Shown one piece after another: positions 36,780-48,499 of a stretch of 64,000 bases of DNA. Below the pieces are notes generated by a model. It was not told the DNA's origin, made no database searches, and saw only the letters and a list, made by a program, of their open reading frames with translations. A program made the translations under genes and the position numbers. This DNA is from Zeugodacus cucurbitae (taxonomy: Eukaryota; Arthropoda; Insecta; Diptera; Tephritidae), in NCBI RefSeq assembly GCF_028554725.1, contig NC_071668.1:73773719-73837718 (forward strand). Direction: 5' to 3'. The stretch's first letter is position 1; every line of letters starts with the position of its first letter.

Positions 36780-38420
36780 TTATTTTATGCTAATTAAGCA
36801 AATCTAAGCTTGGAAAACATGATCAAATTAAGTCTTAAGTCACCAGTGAGTTCGCAGTCAGTTTTATTTAAAAAAAATATAAAATCGACAATCTCGGGTT
36901 AATTAAATCTTCATATAAATTGAATCAATTAAGTCTTACTCAATTAAAATTTGAACAATCAGTCCTCAATTTATTTATTAGTAAAAATTCTGTCGTAAAA
37001 TTATCATTGGCCCTAATCATTGAATCCGTTTCGATCGAAAAATTTTACGTCGGAATCATTGAATCCGTATCGAAAATAAAATTTATAATCACATTGAACT
37101 CACTTACCGACTCGAAAAAAAATACATTCCGCTGCTAATAGATGTCGCTAATTACGAAATCATTGAATCCGCAATATCGAAAATTTTGCTCGAAATCTAT
37201 CCGTTGGTGAATGAGTAGCGGAAATGTAAAAGAAATAAACAATTTTGAAGTTTTTATCTAAATAATTAATGATGACGGACTAAATCATGTTTTAAATGGG
37301 TATTTTAGAGACTAGAGACAAAAACGGACTAACAAAAATAAATTAAAGATGTTTAAAAGCGATATAAAGTTGCCCACTCGAAATAGCGAAAGAATTTTCT
37401 TAAAGAGCCTCAGGCGAATTAAATATTTTTATGGAAGAAATTTCACAATAGTTAATTTTCAGTTTTAATGTTTTTTTTAACAAAACAAAAAGCACAGACA
37501 CTTATCAAATTTGTCGCATTTGTCGATAAAACGGTTTTACGCTCTCACTTTGTGGTAAAGCAGTTTATCGACGGATTCAATGACTGCATGCACATTTTCG
37601 ATCGAAAATCTATATCGTATCGAAATCGAATTCGATGCGGATTCAATGATTAGGCCCATTGTTTGACTAATTATACGTTCTAACATACATCTTAATTGAG
37701 TCAATTAAGACTTACGTAATAAATTACACACAGTTCTTAATTTTATTAATTAGTAAATTACCTCATATGTTTAAAGAGAAAATTTGCTAATTGACAAACT
37801 TAAGGAGTAGTCTGATAAGGTTATATTATTATTATATTGTGTTAATTGAATACAAATAAGTGAAATCTGATTACAATTTGCTAATTAAATATAGCTAAAC
37901 TTGTTGTAGTGGAATTTGATCTATTAATCTTCAAACAGATATTAATTACTCAATTAGAGTTTGATTTCTATATATTTTATTGCATTCAATTAACAACATA
38001 AAGTATTATAACCTATTTATATTGCTCAAATCTGCATTCAAACCTATTTTATAGTATTATTTAAACAATATCATATATTTTTGGCTAGTTAAACGTTTTA
38101 ACTTAACTTAATCTTAATTGAGTCAATGAAGCCTTACTCAATTAAAGTGTATCAATTGTCTGCTCCTAAATTTAAAGAGAAAATTTGTTAATTGACTCAA
38201 TTAAGGTGCAGTCTGAAAATTTAATTACTAATTAGCAGCTGACAATACTGAGATATTACTACTATTTTTGTGTTAATTGAAGAAAATGCAAAAAACAACT
38301 AATTTTTATTTCCTAATTAAATGTGGCTGTGATATCTAATTGAATTCAATTAACAACTCAATTATGTTAAACTACGTGAATTGCTCAATTCAACAACCAG
38401 TTTGGATTTTATATAGCATA
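36780..38420. repeat. AATTAAG-rich region with repeated TCAATTAAGNCTTA
   Basis: TCAATTAAG-type words in both orientations recur near 36829, 36925, 37695, 38115, 38140 and 38195. Several form inverted pairs such as TTAATTGAGTCAATTAAG. A terminal-inverted-repeat element (37009-37657) lies within it. Confidence 0.6.
37009..37657. mobile_element. candidate MITE with ~20-bp terminal inverted repeats
   Basis: The left end GGCCCTAATCATTGAATCCG at 37009-37028 and the inverse of the right end (37638-37657) differ by one base. Possible ATT target duplications flank it (37006-37008 and 37658-37660). The subterminal word AATCATTGAATCCG recurs at about 37057 and 37158, with CGATCGAAAA also in inverted position. 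No transposase is present. Superfamily unassigned. Confidence 0.72.
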
Positions 38421-39194
38421 ATAACAGTATCGCCGCAATTTGGTAAAATATTTTGAGATAATTAATAATAATAATTAATTTATATTACTGTTCACACAAT
38501 TATGTAAAAGAAAATTCTAAAATGTGGATATTTATTATAAATGCATCCTCATATTGAAACAATGGAGCATTTTAATTGTAAGTATTTTTTAGAGATATAG
38601 AATTTGATTTACGTTGAGTAATTTTTGCTGATATTTTTCACACAAAGTGAACAGGAACTTCTATTCTTAACTTATTTACGCCAAAATTTTAAAGTTATTT
38701 ATAAAACAATTTTAATTAGAATGCTAACTTTTAAAGTTCCTACTTCATTGAACCACCCTGTAACCGACTGATGCCAGTGGCACAGCTGGTAATCCAGCAG
38801 GTGTTCACGTTTTGGAAAACTTAATTTTTGTCGTAAATAAATTTGCATATACCAAGTTGCCGCTTTAATGCTTGCGCTACTTCATTTCGCTCGCCATTTA
38901 ATTGTTGTTTTGCACACGAAGTGAGGAAGAATTGCATTTGGCGCACGATATATAACTAAGAAAGCGCGGCATATGTAGTTTAAGAGATATGTACTCGTTT
39001 TATTAGATGTGTGGCTGAAGTTGTGAGTGCTAAATTAAAGAAAACATAATAAAATGGTGGAACATTTAAATGTTGAGAATTGAAAATTAAATTTTCAATG
39101 AAAAGTGTTGCGATATATCTTTAGTGTTTCGATAGTGGATTATATTTTGAAAGCTCAAACATATATTTTTGAAAGCTTAGAGGTTACATTCTAT

Positions 39195-40320
39195 ATTTTT
39201 AAACCCTGAACAGGGTATATTAAGTTTGTCACGAAGTTTGTAACGATTTAGCCATATCCATCTGTCTGTCCGTCAGTCTGTATATATACGAACTAGTCCT
39301 TCAGTTTTTAAGATATCGTTTTGAAATTTTGCAGATGTTATTTTCTCTTAAAGAAGCTGCTCATTTGTCGGAACTGCCAATATAGGACCACTATATCATA
39401 TAGCTGCCATACAAACTGAACGATCGGAATCAAGGACTTGTATGGAAAACTTCCGCATTTTACTACATATCTTCACGAAATTTGGTGTGAGTTATTGTTC
39501 ATAGAAATAATTTAATCACCAAAAAATAATTCAGATCGGTGCACTATAGCATTTAGCTGCCATACAAACTGAACGATCGGAATCAATGGCTTGTATGGAA
39601 AACTTCCGCATTTTACTACATATCTTCACGAAATTTGGTGTGAGTTATTGTTCATAGAAATAATTTAATCACCAAAAAAATAATTCAGATCGGTGCACTA
39701 TAGCATTTAGCTGCCATACAAACTGAACGATCGGAATCAATGGCTTGTATGGAAAACTTCCGCATTTTACTACATATCTTCACGAAATTTGGTGTGAGTT
39801 ATTGTTCATAGAAATAGTTTAATCACCAAAAAAATAGTTCAGATCGGTTCACTACAGCATATAGCTGCCATACAAACCGAACGATCGGAATCAAGGGCTT
39901 GTATGGAAAACTTCTTTACGAAGTTTGGTGTGAGCTATTGTTCATAGAAATAATTTAATCTCCGAAAAAATTGTTCAGATCGGTTCACTATAGCATATAG
40001 CTGCCATACAAACCGAACGATCGGAATCAATGGCTTGTATGGAAAATTTTCGCATTTGACGTGGTATCTTCACGAAATTTGACATGGATTACTGCTTAAG
40101 GTAATAATATAATCTCCGAAGAAATTATTCAGATCGGTTAACTATATAACTTTAATGTTTCCAGCAAACAACCCGCCTAAAAAGAATTAGTAAAATGTTT
40201 TCTTTTTTTTACTTACTTTTTCTTACGTCTTTAGATTTACTTAAACACATAGTTACTAAAAGCAATGCACCAGTGAAGGCTATATTAGCTTCGGTACAGC
40301 CGAAGTTAACGTTTTTTCTT
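39195..40320 (+). mobile_element. Helitron-like 'mini-me' type element with internal tandem array
   Basis: Starts with the perfect hairpin ACCCTGAACAGGGT (39203-39216), followed by GTAACGATTTAGCCATATCC and a (GTCY)n-like run at about 39250-39275. It ends with the hairpin CTTCGG...CCGAAG (about 40289-40305) followed by TTAACGTTTTTTCTT. This is a different subfamily from the copies at 5.2, 13.3 and 55.7 kb but has the same architecture. No coding capacity. Confidence 0.75.
39380..40150 (+). repeat. ~154-bp tandem repeat, five units
   Basis: TAGCTGCCATACAAAC begins at 39401, 39554, 39708, 39862 and 40008 (spacing 153, 154, 154, 146). Each is followed by GAACGATCGGAATCAA, CTTGTATGGAAAACTT and, at the end, CAGATCGGT.CACTA. 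The central three are nearly identical. The fifth has an internal deletion boundary before it and a sixth start is degenerate. Confidence 0.95.
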
Positions 40321-41560
40321 AGAAAACAAATACCTTTGATGATACTGAAAATTCAGTACGGTATTTCTTTATTGTTGACTATTAAAACAGTCACGCTGAT
40401 GCTGACGCCAAAGTATTTCAATTATTTTAATGATAATTACAAAAAAACCAACAAAAGTGTGAGCACGCATTTCCACTAAATACTAAAATAAATTTCCATT
40501 GCTTTCTGCTAATTCACTATGCGTTCCGCATTGCGTAAATTCCGAGCTGCCACATCAATCAAATATCAACAGCAAAAAGCAAACATTTTCAATAGATTCT
40601 AAATGCCGCCACAGGGTACACCAATCAGCGCATAGAGCAGCAGCCTACAGAAAGCTACACACCCCACCGACAACTTTCAGCAAACGGGCAAATACATAAA
40701 TCTAAAAGTTGGAAATAAAAAAACAAAAACAAAAACAATTTTTCGCCAAAAATTTGCCAACGTCAGTGCGCTTTATTGTTTTGCCATTTACACCGATGGC
40801 GAGTAAGCATATGAATGCTGAATGAAATGCGATAAGCATAAAAAATACAACAACAACAATAAAAACAAAAACAAAAACAACAATACAACAATACAACAAA
40901 TGCCAACACAAATTTCTTCATGAACTTTACGCACAATTGCCTCACGCACACACAGCAATAACAACACAAATTACAACAACAACTATCAACAGCAATAAAG
41001 CTAATAACAAAAACACATCAAAAATTCTTATTGACATGCTGACATTTCGAGTTGATGCTGATTTACTACTGGCCAACCGCATGGCATTGCCTGCCAAGCG
41101 CAAATTGTGCAAAGTGTTATGATGTGGTAGCCAACCAAACGCGCTACTCCCAAGCCACCGCTGCTGTCGCTGCTGAGCGCTGTGACGACGCTACTAAAAT
41201 CATAAACAATTCACAGCAAGTCACTGGCAGTCTACACGGTAGGACAGCAGTTAACCGAGCTAGCTAGCTAGCCAGCCAAAAGCTTCTAATCAACCACATA
41301 CATATATATACAACAACAACAATTGTTGGTGTGAGTTTTAGATAACAGTCGTGTCGAGCAGTTTGCCAAAGTGACGCAATGCCAGCTAAAACTGTAGGAA
41401 AAATTACTTGTTTTATTGTTGTTGTTGTTACTGTAATTGCTTGTAGTTGTTGTTGTTATATAGCCCAGGCGATAGCAAGTAACATTTGTGATGAATGTTT
41501 AGCAGCAGCAGTCACTTGCTTTTACGAGTATGTGTGTATATGGATCTCGATTTCAGAATT
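40321..41560. other. non-coding DNA with CAA/AAC simple repeats
   Basis: CAA-rich tracts occur at about 40846-40900 and 40965-41020, a short GCTA repeat at about 41259-41272, and (TTG)n at about 41418-41430. A GC-richer patch at 41080-41260 has no domain in any frame. Confidence 0.5.
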
Positions 41561-41564
41561 TGTT

Positions 41565-43401
41565 GCAGCCTTTTAGGCGCACTGAGTGAATACAATCCTA
41601 TCAAATCATAATGCCCAACGCGTTTCGCCATTTGTGCTTTTGTTTATTTGTGGTGGCGTGCGGTTTTGTAAACGTTTAGTACGACGTGCTGCCAAATCGT
41701 TGACTTTCTACGCACCCCTTGTTGTTGTTTCGATTTTTGTTTTTGCAATTTTATGTGTTACTGTGTGTGTTGCATAACTTTTATGCTTGGCAGTAACACA
41801 GCAAGCCCCAGCGCGTGTCGGCGCAAATTTGATTAAGTACAATGCAAACAAGCGCACGCAAATTGACGAGTCCACAGCACAATAATAGCATACTTTTAGG
41901 CGTGATCGGGGCTAACTTTAGTCTTACCTTAGCTGCTGTGGTTATTTAGGTTTTAGTGTGATTTCCATTACCACTTGACCGTGTGCGGCCTGTCAATTAT
42001 TTGCACAAAACACAAAACTTCTGATTGTAGCATACTTTTAGGCCAAACTTATATAATATTACATTAATGAAATAGGAAAAAGCACACAGCAGGCACTTAC
42101 GGCGCCTTTAAGTGGCGCATTGTTTGTGTTTAATGTTTTCGTTTCTTTTTTTTCGCAGTTAAACTTTTTTATGCTGATTGCTCATATCTACATTTTACTT
42201 GCCGCTTTTTAGGCTTTCGGCTGCTGTGTTTTTGTGTTTGTCTCAAATGTTCCAAGGCTTTATTTATGCTTTCGGTGGTTTTTTATTGGCGCTCTCTGTG
42301 CCACGCTTGATTTATTAATGTGGTCTGGCATTTGACAAGCTAGCGGCCACAATACAAACAACAAGCAAGCTGCAGCAAATACAAAGCGCCTTTGTACGCC
42401 CGAAATCATGCTACTACGCATTGTGCCGCAGCGCAAAGCAGTCTCAACTCAAGGCCTTGGAAATAAGAAAAAAAACATTGAGTGTTTGCTGCGCTGCTTT
42501 AGCGTGCTTGTATTTGCTTATCGTGTTTTGCTTCTCTTTTTTAAGTTAGTTTGTTTTTCAAGCCTACTTTTTGGCGCACTACGATCATAATTCACTTTCG
42601 CCACTTCATATGGTAAACATACAGCACAAAAAATGTCTGTGTACGTTGTTATATGTTATATAGACATATGAGACTCCACAATCTCCACATGTGTCGTACT
42701 TCCTGTACTTTGCGCATAATTTCTGTCTACTTTTTGGCGCTTTATAGTCATTATTAGCACTCCTCTCCATTGTAGCACATTGACTGGCATACTACATACG
42801 TAAAGCACTGTGTCTGCAGTGCCCTAGAACTACTGCACTTGTGACACATTTTTCGTCGAGTATCGCCAGTTTTCATTTTTTTTGTAGTCTACATTTTGGC
42901 GTAGTGCATTCATTTATGGCAGTTGTGTCTCCACTTGAAGTATGTAGCAACAAAAAGTTAACAACTTTCCAATCTACACCCTCCAATATAACGTTTAACA
43001 GCAGTTTTTCCGTCATTTACTATACACAACAAGCGCTTGTCCACTTTTAGGCGCCTATACATAGATAATGTGTTACTAAACGTTTACAATGCTTAGTACT
43101 GCATACGTACAGCACTGTTTTTGCATGCGTCGTGTTCAGTAGCCGCCCTGCTTATCTGAGCGCACAGTGATAATCTTTATGCTGCTCGTATTTTTGCGTC
43201 AGTCTTTGCCTACATTCCGGCGCTATGTTGCCATTTATGCTGCACACGTATGCGGCGTACGCAGTGGCTAACAACAACGGTTTTGCAGCAAAAAAGTGTG
43301 TGTGTTGTTTGCTTATCGCCAGCATGCTCCCCACATACATTTTCGCACTATAATTCAAAATGTATCAACTACACTCACTTTGGTTGCCTACTTTTGGGCG
43401 T
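41565..43401 (+). repeat. densest 16-bp box array, all plus strand
   Basis: Clear boxes start at 41565, 41888, 42030, 42562, 42725, 42887, 43039, 43208 and 43386; a degenerate one lies at 42201. Examples are GCATACTTTTAGGCG (41888), GCCTACTTTTTGGCGC (42562), GTCTACTTTTTGGCGC (42725) and GTCCACTTTTAGGCGC (43039). The last six are 163, 162, 152, 169 and 178 bp apart. A second shared word, CATAC(GTA)AGCAC, follows three of them at about 42618, 42795 and 43102, 56-70 bp downstream. This supports descent from one tandem unit. The rest of each unit has diverged. Confidence 0.88.
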
Positions 43402-44079
43402 TTGCAATTCAATCTCTGCCGTTTGCTAAACATTCGCACACACCCACACACTCAGCATTTGTAGCACACAAAAAACGTGTTTAGTCACGCAAAAAATTAC
43501 CTGTCACAGCGCAGCCTCAAATACCGTTACATTTTACCACTGTTACTTTCACTGTACCCCCTGCTGTATATACGTTGGCTTTCACTTTCCATCTCAAATT
43601 GTCCTACTTTACGCTAGGTTTACGCTACTGTTTTTAATTTATGTCCTTGATTCTCATTTTTTTTACTTTTTTTCTGCAATGTTTTATACAGGTAGTGCTT
43701 GTCTAGGTAGCGTTTGCTTTCAATTTCATATGTTTTATTGCTTTTTCATCGGTGCAAAAACAGCACAACACGTGTAAGTGTTGGATCTGGCATAATCGCG
43801 CAGAAATTAATAAAATATTTTTGCAACAGAAGAAAAGCATTAACGATAATTGACAAACAATATGCTGAGGTCTCTGCTTTCTCCAAATAATATCACCATA
43901 TAACTGATACTATGCTCTGGATAATATATGCTCCAGGAATTTAACATACTAACTCTAAATTATCTCTGGAGACTAATTTTTGATTATTCTTAAACTGTCG
44001 TTTTGAACTTTTGGAACACTTATTTGAAGATCTGACTTGAATAGTGTCTTTTCATTTTCAGATAATCAGCCAATGAAAC

Positions 44080-44545
44080 TAAAGCTTTTCACCACAAATG
44101 CTGAATAGTAAAAAACTTATTACAATTTTGACGTTTCGTGAAAAGTAGTCTCTAAAAATTACTCAGATCATGTTTAAATTTCATTCTTTCACCGTCCTTT
44201 AAGGACTAAAAAAGCCAGAGAGTACTAAGCAGCCAGAGCTTTTCACCACGAACGACCTTTAAAGAAATAATATTTTTCATTAAACATCTTTGGGGCCTGG
44301 GATTACGATTTCAGATATTCGCCGTGATACATTCTACAACTGTCGGCAATGAGCTTTAAGCTTCTTCACCACAAACGGCTTTTAAAGAAATATGTTTTGT
44401 ATACAAAATTTTTGATCCTCGGAAATACGATTTCACGGCTTCGACATAATAGATTCTAGAACTGCCGACAAAGAGCTCAAGCTTAATGATCATTCAAAAG
44501 CGCTATTGCTAGAGCTTTTCTCTATATATGGTGACTCGGAGAGAG
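44080..44545. repeat. diverged tandem repeats with CTTTTCACCAC
   Basis: CTTTTCACCAC or CTTCTTCACCAC occurs near 44087, 44238 and 44361. It is followed by matching words (TTTAAAGAAATA, TACGATTTCA, ATTCTA.AACTG). Unit length is roughly 125-150 bp. Confidence 0.6.
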
Positions 44546-45554
44546 CTTTTTGATACTTAATGCGCCAATTCTTTTGAATTAACTACAATTCACTATATTA
44601 ATGCGCAAAACTCCCTCTTATTCTAAAGAGTGTGGACATTTTATTACCAATAATGAGCTTTTCGAAAGCTTTTTCAATTTTTCAAAATGATAATCGTAAA
44701 AAAGTTATAAAATCATATGAACCAGAGACCAATCTAACAGCCGTGGGTTAAAACAAGGGTCTTGATCTATTAAGAGTTGGAATCCAAATTTATAGAATAT
44801 AAATCTTTCCAAAGGATGCCGCGTTATTTGCAGCTATCGATACATTCTGTGAAAAATTCTGTCCTAACTAAGCTTCGAGAGTAAAAATGAAACACTAAAA
44901 AAATACACGAACAACAACTGCAGTGTTTTTGAAATAACCTTTATCGTAAAACACAACTTTAGTCGTCGTAAAAATTCCGCAAAAACTTTGTTATGAAATA
45001 CTATAAGTGATGCGGTGATAATCCATAAAACGTTTGCGCTTTTTCGCTGCATGCAAATTTTCATATACAAAAAGAAAAAAAAAATATGAAATGTAAGAGC
45101 CAAAAAGTTTCATAGAATTTAATGTGGAGAGTACTTTGACTTTGCGAATGAAATGCTTTTGAAACTTAGCTGAAGATTATACGTGAAAGCGTATAAGGAA
45201 AAGTTTTTAAAAGCTTTTTATTTAAGCGTGCCAGTAGAGGAGGATAACACAAATAAAGAAAGTGAAAAAACGAGTTTAAAATTTGAATAAATGAAAAGTT
45301 AAATTAAGCTTTTGCAGTCAAAATGCGATGGCTTATAATGAAATCGTCAAGCGAAAAGATTTATTTAGACACAAAAACTTGAAAAAAGCGATCTGATTTG
45401 ACAGCAAGAGAGTATAATTTGGAGCAAATTTTAATTTTTGTAATATTGAATAAAATAAAACTTTGTTTAATAAATTTCAATTTAGTAATTTAAAGCGCGC
45501 ACACTTATTGCTATGTTCATTACAAATCTCAAAGGTCTGCAACATTGTTTTACT

Positions 45555-46871
45555 GCCTACATGCAGGCGCAGACGACATATATTTAATAAGTACAAGGCT
45601 TACTAAGAACGTAATGTGCTTAAGAGAACGCGTCTTATCAGAGAAGGCGCCAGACAAGAATGAAATGTAGATGCCAGAGTGAGTTAACACGTAGACATTC
45701 GCATACTTTTGGGAGCATTAGCTGTAGCATACATATAGGCATGTAGTATATTATAAAGATGTATTTATGTTTGTGAAATGCGGCACATTTTGATATACAT
45801 GACAAAGTGCACGCCTCGCATACATAATTAAACACAAAAAGTTGAAACAACATTAATTTAAATATGCGCGCCGACGAATCATAACAGAGAGTTATGAGTT
45901 GAATAGAGCCGCGTGTCTTCAACTCCAGCCGCGACAAGTGATATGTGTGACAGCTACAATATGAAAATCACATTAATTAAAGGCGGAGAGGGGAGAAAAT
46001 TCACACTAAATGATAAAAGATGACAAAATGAATGAAATGATAATACTTAAAGACACATACAATGTAGCATACTTTCAAGCGCGGAGCATAAATCTCACAA
46101 CTGCGGCTAAGTGGTAAGTAGTAGGGAGATAACAAGGCATATACATATGTATGTATGTATGTGGAGGAAAAGTAATAAATTATAGGAAACAAAACAGTAA
46201 AAAAAACTACAGCAAATATAATATATGCAGCATACTTTTAGGCGCATGGAGGGAAAACAATATAATTGCTGTACGTGTAAGCAAAAAACACGCGAAATTG
46301 GCAAATTACATGCGCGGCATTATCAACTTGAGACTGTTTAAGGGAATACATATTATTAATCGCTGCTTAGTTGTTGTTCCTTAGTATGTGTTGTTGTTGT
46401 TGCCAGCCATTAAACAACACAAATCCAAATATTTTGTACACAAATAAATATTACTATTTCATTTAGTCCACTGAGCGCACTTCACTATGCCTGCTGTGTA
46501 ATTACATAGCTGATAAGCGCAAGTGGCAAGCCTATATTTAGGCGCAAAAGCAGAGTAAACGTATTAGACGCACCGCAAAAGCAATCACTATAAAAATAGC
46601 AAACATTACAGCGGCATTTAATGTCTATACACGAAAATAAATGCGCAGCTAAGTATATTAGTTACACAGCCTAAAAGTATACACATATTACTTGCAAAAC
46701 CGCAAGCCATAATAAATAAGCGCAACTATTTGCGGCAGAGCACACACGCGTACACTCCTTCACACTCTCAAACGTGTATAAAAGCCTAACATTTGCAATC
46801 ATTTCACCAGCTCGCGCACACACAAACACTCTGCGTAATCTTACTGCTAAGCTTAGCTCACTTTTAGGCGC
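45555..46871. repeat. 16-bp box array, seven plus copies and one minus
   Basis: Plus boxes start at 45555 (GCCTACATGCAGGCGC), 45701 (GCATACTTTTGGGAGC), 45727 (GCATACATATAGGCA), 46067 (GCATACTTTCAAGCGC), 46230 (exact consensus), 46530 (GCCTATATTTAGGCGC) and 46856 (GCTCACTTTTAGGCGC). One minus copy lies at 46667-46682 (CAGCCTAAAAGTATAC). Selected spacings are 172 (45555 to 45727), 340, 163, 300 and 326 bp, mostly close to multiples of about 165. Confidence 0.85.
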
Positions 46872-46874
46872 ATA

Positions 46875-48165
46875 ACGAAATTGTCACCAAACCACTCCAA
46901 GTGCACACAGCAAACACCTGCCGCAGACATGCGACAAACGTCAATTGCTTGGAATTGATATGTCACGCATCAAGTGGCGGCTTTGTATGCGCTTTGTTAT
47001 CGAGGATTCTTATTTTTTTTTCAATTTTTTTCGTATTTATTTATATTTTATTTCGATAAAATCTAAGTGCACTACTTCACGACGCATAAATTCGTTTTGT
47101 GTGTGTGCCAATAAATGTGTGGAGGCCTTGAAGCGTATCTTTGCTTGTTGTTAATCTTGTTGTTGTATGTTTTTTGCTCCTTTTTATTACACACGGTTTG
47201 CTGTTATTGCGCTCATTCAGGTCTACATTTTTATTACCGCTTGAATTATATTTATTTTCTATACTCAATATACTCAAGAAGACTACACCAGCCTAAAGGC
47301 TTCATATGCAGTGTTCGATTTGTGTGTGTGTTTGTTAAGATGTATCATGTAAGACGCATAAAATCAGCCATAATTCGTATACGACTTTGTGTTCTTAGGT
47401 GAAATTGAATTTATACGCCTGATTGACTCGGGATGTTAATAACAGCATATTTTTGTCGATACGTTTTTTCTTTCTTTTTCTCTTTATTTTATGTGAGAAA
47501 GGATGAGGAAGGATTGCCTGTGGCATAGAGTGCGCGGCTGCATAGTAATTGAGTGCCAACTTCATAAGTATATATAGCTGTAAGCCGGGGTAATAGAAAA
47601 TACTATTTTTTGTGTAATACAAAATATTTATGATCCCATAGTTAATATGTGAAAAATAATAATAATTTGGTCTACAAGTCAAAATAAATAATTTATGAAT
47701 GCTTGTGGTTGGGAGATTAAACTTTTGATGGGTATGATTGAGGTGGAATATGTTTAAATATTTTTCAATATGCAATTGATTTTCCTATAGAAATTATTAC
47801 TTTTTAAATGCTTTTGGGGCACTAAGATTTAATCTTGAAAACAAGCTTATTCATATCCATTTTCTTTATGTTAATGAAAGTAAGAAGAATTAAATAGAAG
47901 GTCTTCCCACGTCAGGCAACTAAAACCATGTAAAAATCAAATGAAAGTGAAGCCACAGACAAGCGAATAAGTTTTCATACCCAAAAGGCCTTCACTCTCA
48001 GAAAAAAAAATTATTTTTGATATGCTTGAATGATCTGCCAAAATATATTCCCTATACCATTGAATTAGATTTTATATATATTTTTACGAAGTTGTGTAAT
48101 GGCCTTTTTATAATGCAACAACAAAACATTTTTACATTTCATATACTTGGAAATCACTAAGCCAT
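46875..48165. other. non-coding DNA, no gene recognised
   Basis: AT-rich, with short overlapping frames near 46945-47775 on both strands. No domain is visible. A weak inverted box-like word (GCCTAAAGGCTTCATATGC) lies at about 47291. Confidence 0.45.
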
Positions 48166-48168
48166 TAC

Positions 48169-48498
48169 CAGAAGAACTCTTCGTCTTCGAAAGCATGTCA
48201 TGAAAGCTTCGAAGGAACTCACATACAGCAATGCTATTGAGCTTACTTACTTTCAGTAGTCTCAGACCATAAGAACTCCAGAAGAACTCTTCGTCTTCGA
48301 AAGCATGTCATGAAAACTTCGAAGGAACTCACATACAGCAATGCTATTGAGCTTACTTACTTTCAGTAGTCTCAGACCATAAGAACTCCAGAAGAACTCT
48401 TCGTCTTCGAAAGCATGTCATGAAAGCTTCGAAGGAACTCACATACAGCAATGCTATTGAGTTTACTTACTTTCAGTAGTCCCAGACCATAAAACAAC
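48169..48498. repeat. 110-bp tandem triplication
   Basis: Three near-identical units, with TCGTCTTCGAAAGCATGTCA at 48181, 48291 and 48401. They differ by only one or two substitutions per copy, so the duplication is recent or homogenised. No coding potential. Confidence 0.95.
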
Positions 48499-48499
48499 C

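Noticed and set aside
39380..40150. Evenly spaced direct repeats suggesting a CRISPR array
   Set aside because: The units are contiguous ~154-bp tandem repeats inside a Helitron-like element of a eukaryote, with no unique spacers and no cas genes.
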